Shown piece by piece: positions 6,874 through 6,948 of a stretch of DNA of 6,948 bases. Positions within the stretch are counted from its first letter, which is position 1; every line of letters begins with the position of its first letter. Where the stretch lies: positions 1-6,948 of the forward strand of contig DGXM01000080.1 in the NCBI GenBank assembly GCA_002396325.1, given 5' to 3'. The stretch is from Treponema sp. UBA4232. GTDB taxonomy: Bacteria; Spirochaetota; Spirochaetia; Treponematales; Treponemataceae. A program made the position numbers and the translations under genes. Below the pieces are notes generated by a model. The model saw nothing but the letters and a program-made list of their open reading frames with translations. It did not search any database and was not told the origin of the DNA.

Positions 6874-6948
6874 TTTTTCTTATAAACTCCATTGCATATT
6901 TTGTTGACGGATTTGCACAGGCTTTTTCAATCACCAACACTCGACGCA
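6866..6948 (-). CDS. C-terminal end of an unidentified upstream gene (partial, runs off the window)
   Basis: On the minus strand one frame is open from the window edge to a TGA at 6866-6868, giving 26 visible residues that end STKYAMEFIRKNG. The stop lies within the sequence ATGGGTGA, so this frame overlaps the acetyltransferase start by 8 bases, a common arrangement for co-translated operon neighbours. The other two frames stop within the first 21 bases at the edge. A stretch this short can be open by chance, so the case rests mainly on the overlap. I do not recognise the family; the visible part is hydrophilic with a plausible final helix. Confidence 0.5.
   Translation of the reverse strand, partial: RRVLVIEKACANPSTKYAMEFIRKNG

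Overview
The window is dominated by one very long gene, a bacterial alpha-2-macroglobulin (A2M) lipoprotein of 2009 residues (148-6177, + strand). Facing it across a 177-bp gap is a GNAT acetyltransferase (6355-6873, - strand). The extreme right edge holds the last codons of a further minus-strand reading frame, which overlaps the acetyltransferase start by 8 bases. I see no rRNA, tRNA, CRISPR array, transposase or phage gene.

Organism: a bacterium with a periplasm or lipid-anchored exterior, because the A2M carries a lipoprotein signal. The lipobox is loose (F-T-S-C, not the enterobacterial L-A/S-G/A-C) and is followed by a Ser/Lys/Gly-rich tether. With the roughly balanced base composition, this suggests a spirochaete, perhaps a Treponema. 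That is an inference from style; no marker gene is present, and Bacteroidota or other Gram-negative groups are not excluded.

Layout. 1-147: leader with a GAGG ribosome site, a short A/T inverted repeat and no convincing promoter. 148-6177: the A2M, comprising signal peptide and tether, three N-terminal Ig-like (macroglobulin/SbsA-like) domains, further macroglobulin domains, a bait segment with no basic residues, an intact thioester motif (CLEQ) and a C-terminal macroglobulin/receptor-binding-type domain. 6178-6354: convergent intergenic gap with a strong imperfect hairpin. 6355-6873: phosphinothricin-acetyltransferase-like GNAT. 6866-6948: tail of an unidentified upstream gene.

Function: the A2M is expected to be a suicide-type protease trap that protects the cell envelope. 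Cleavage of the bait exposes the thioester, which bonds covalently to the attacker. The acetyltransferase shows no evident link to it; the two genes are convergent and the hairpin separates their transcripts. The partner often found next to such A2M genes, pbpC, is not visible here. No unmistakably new system is present. The points most worth pursuing are the bait composition, the enlarged N-terminus, the intergenic hairpin and the loss of a key Glu in the GNAT.
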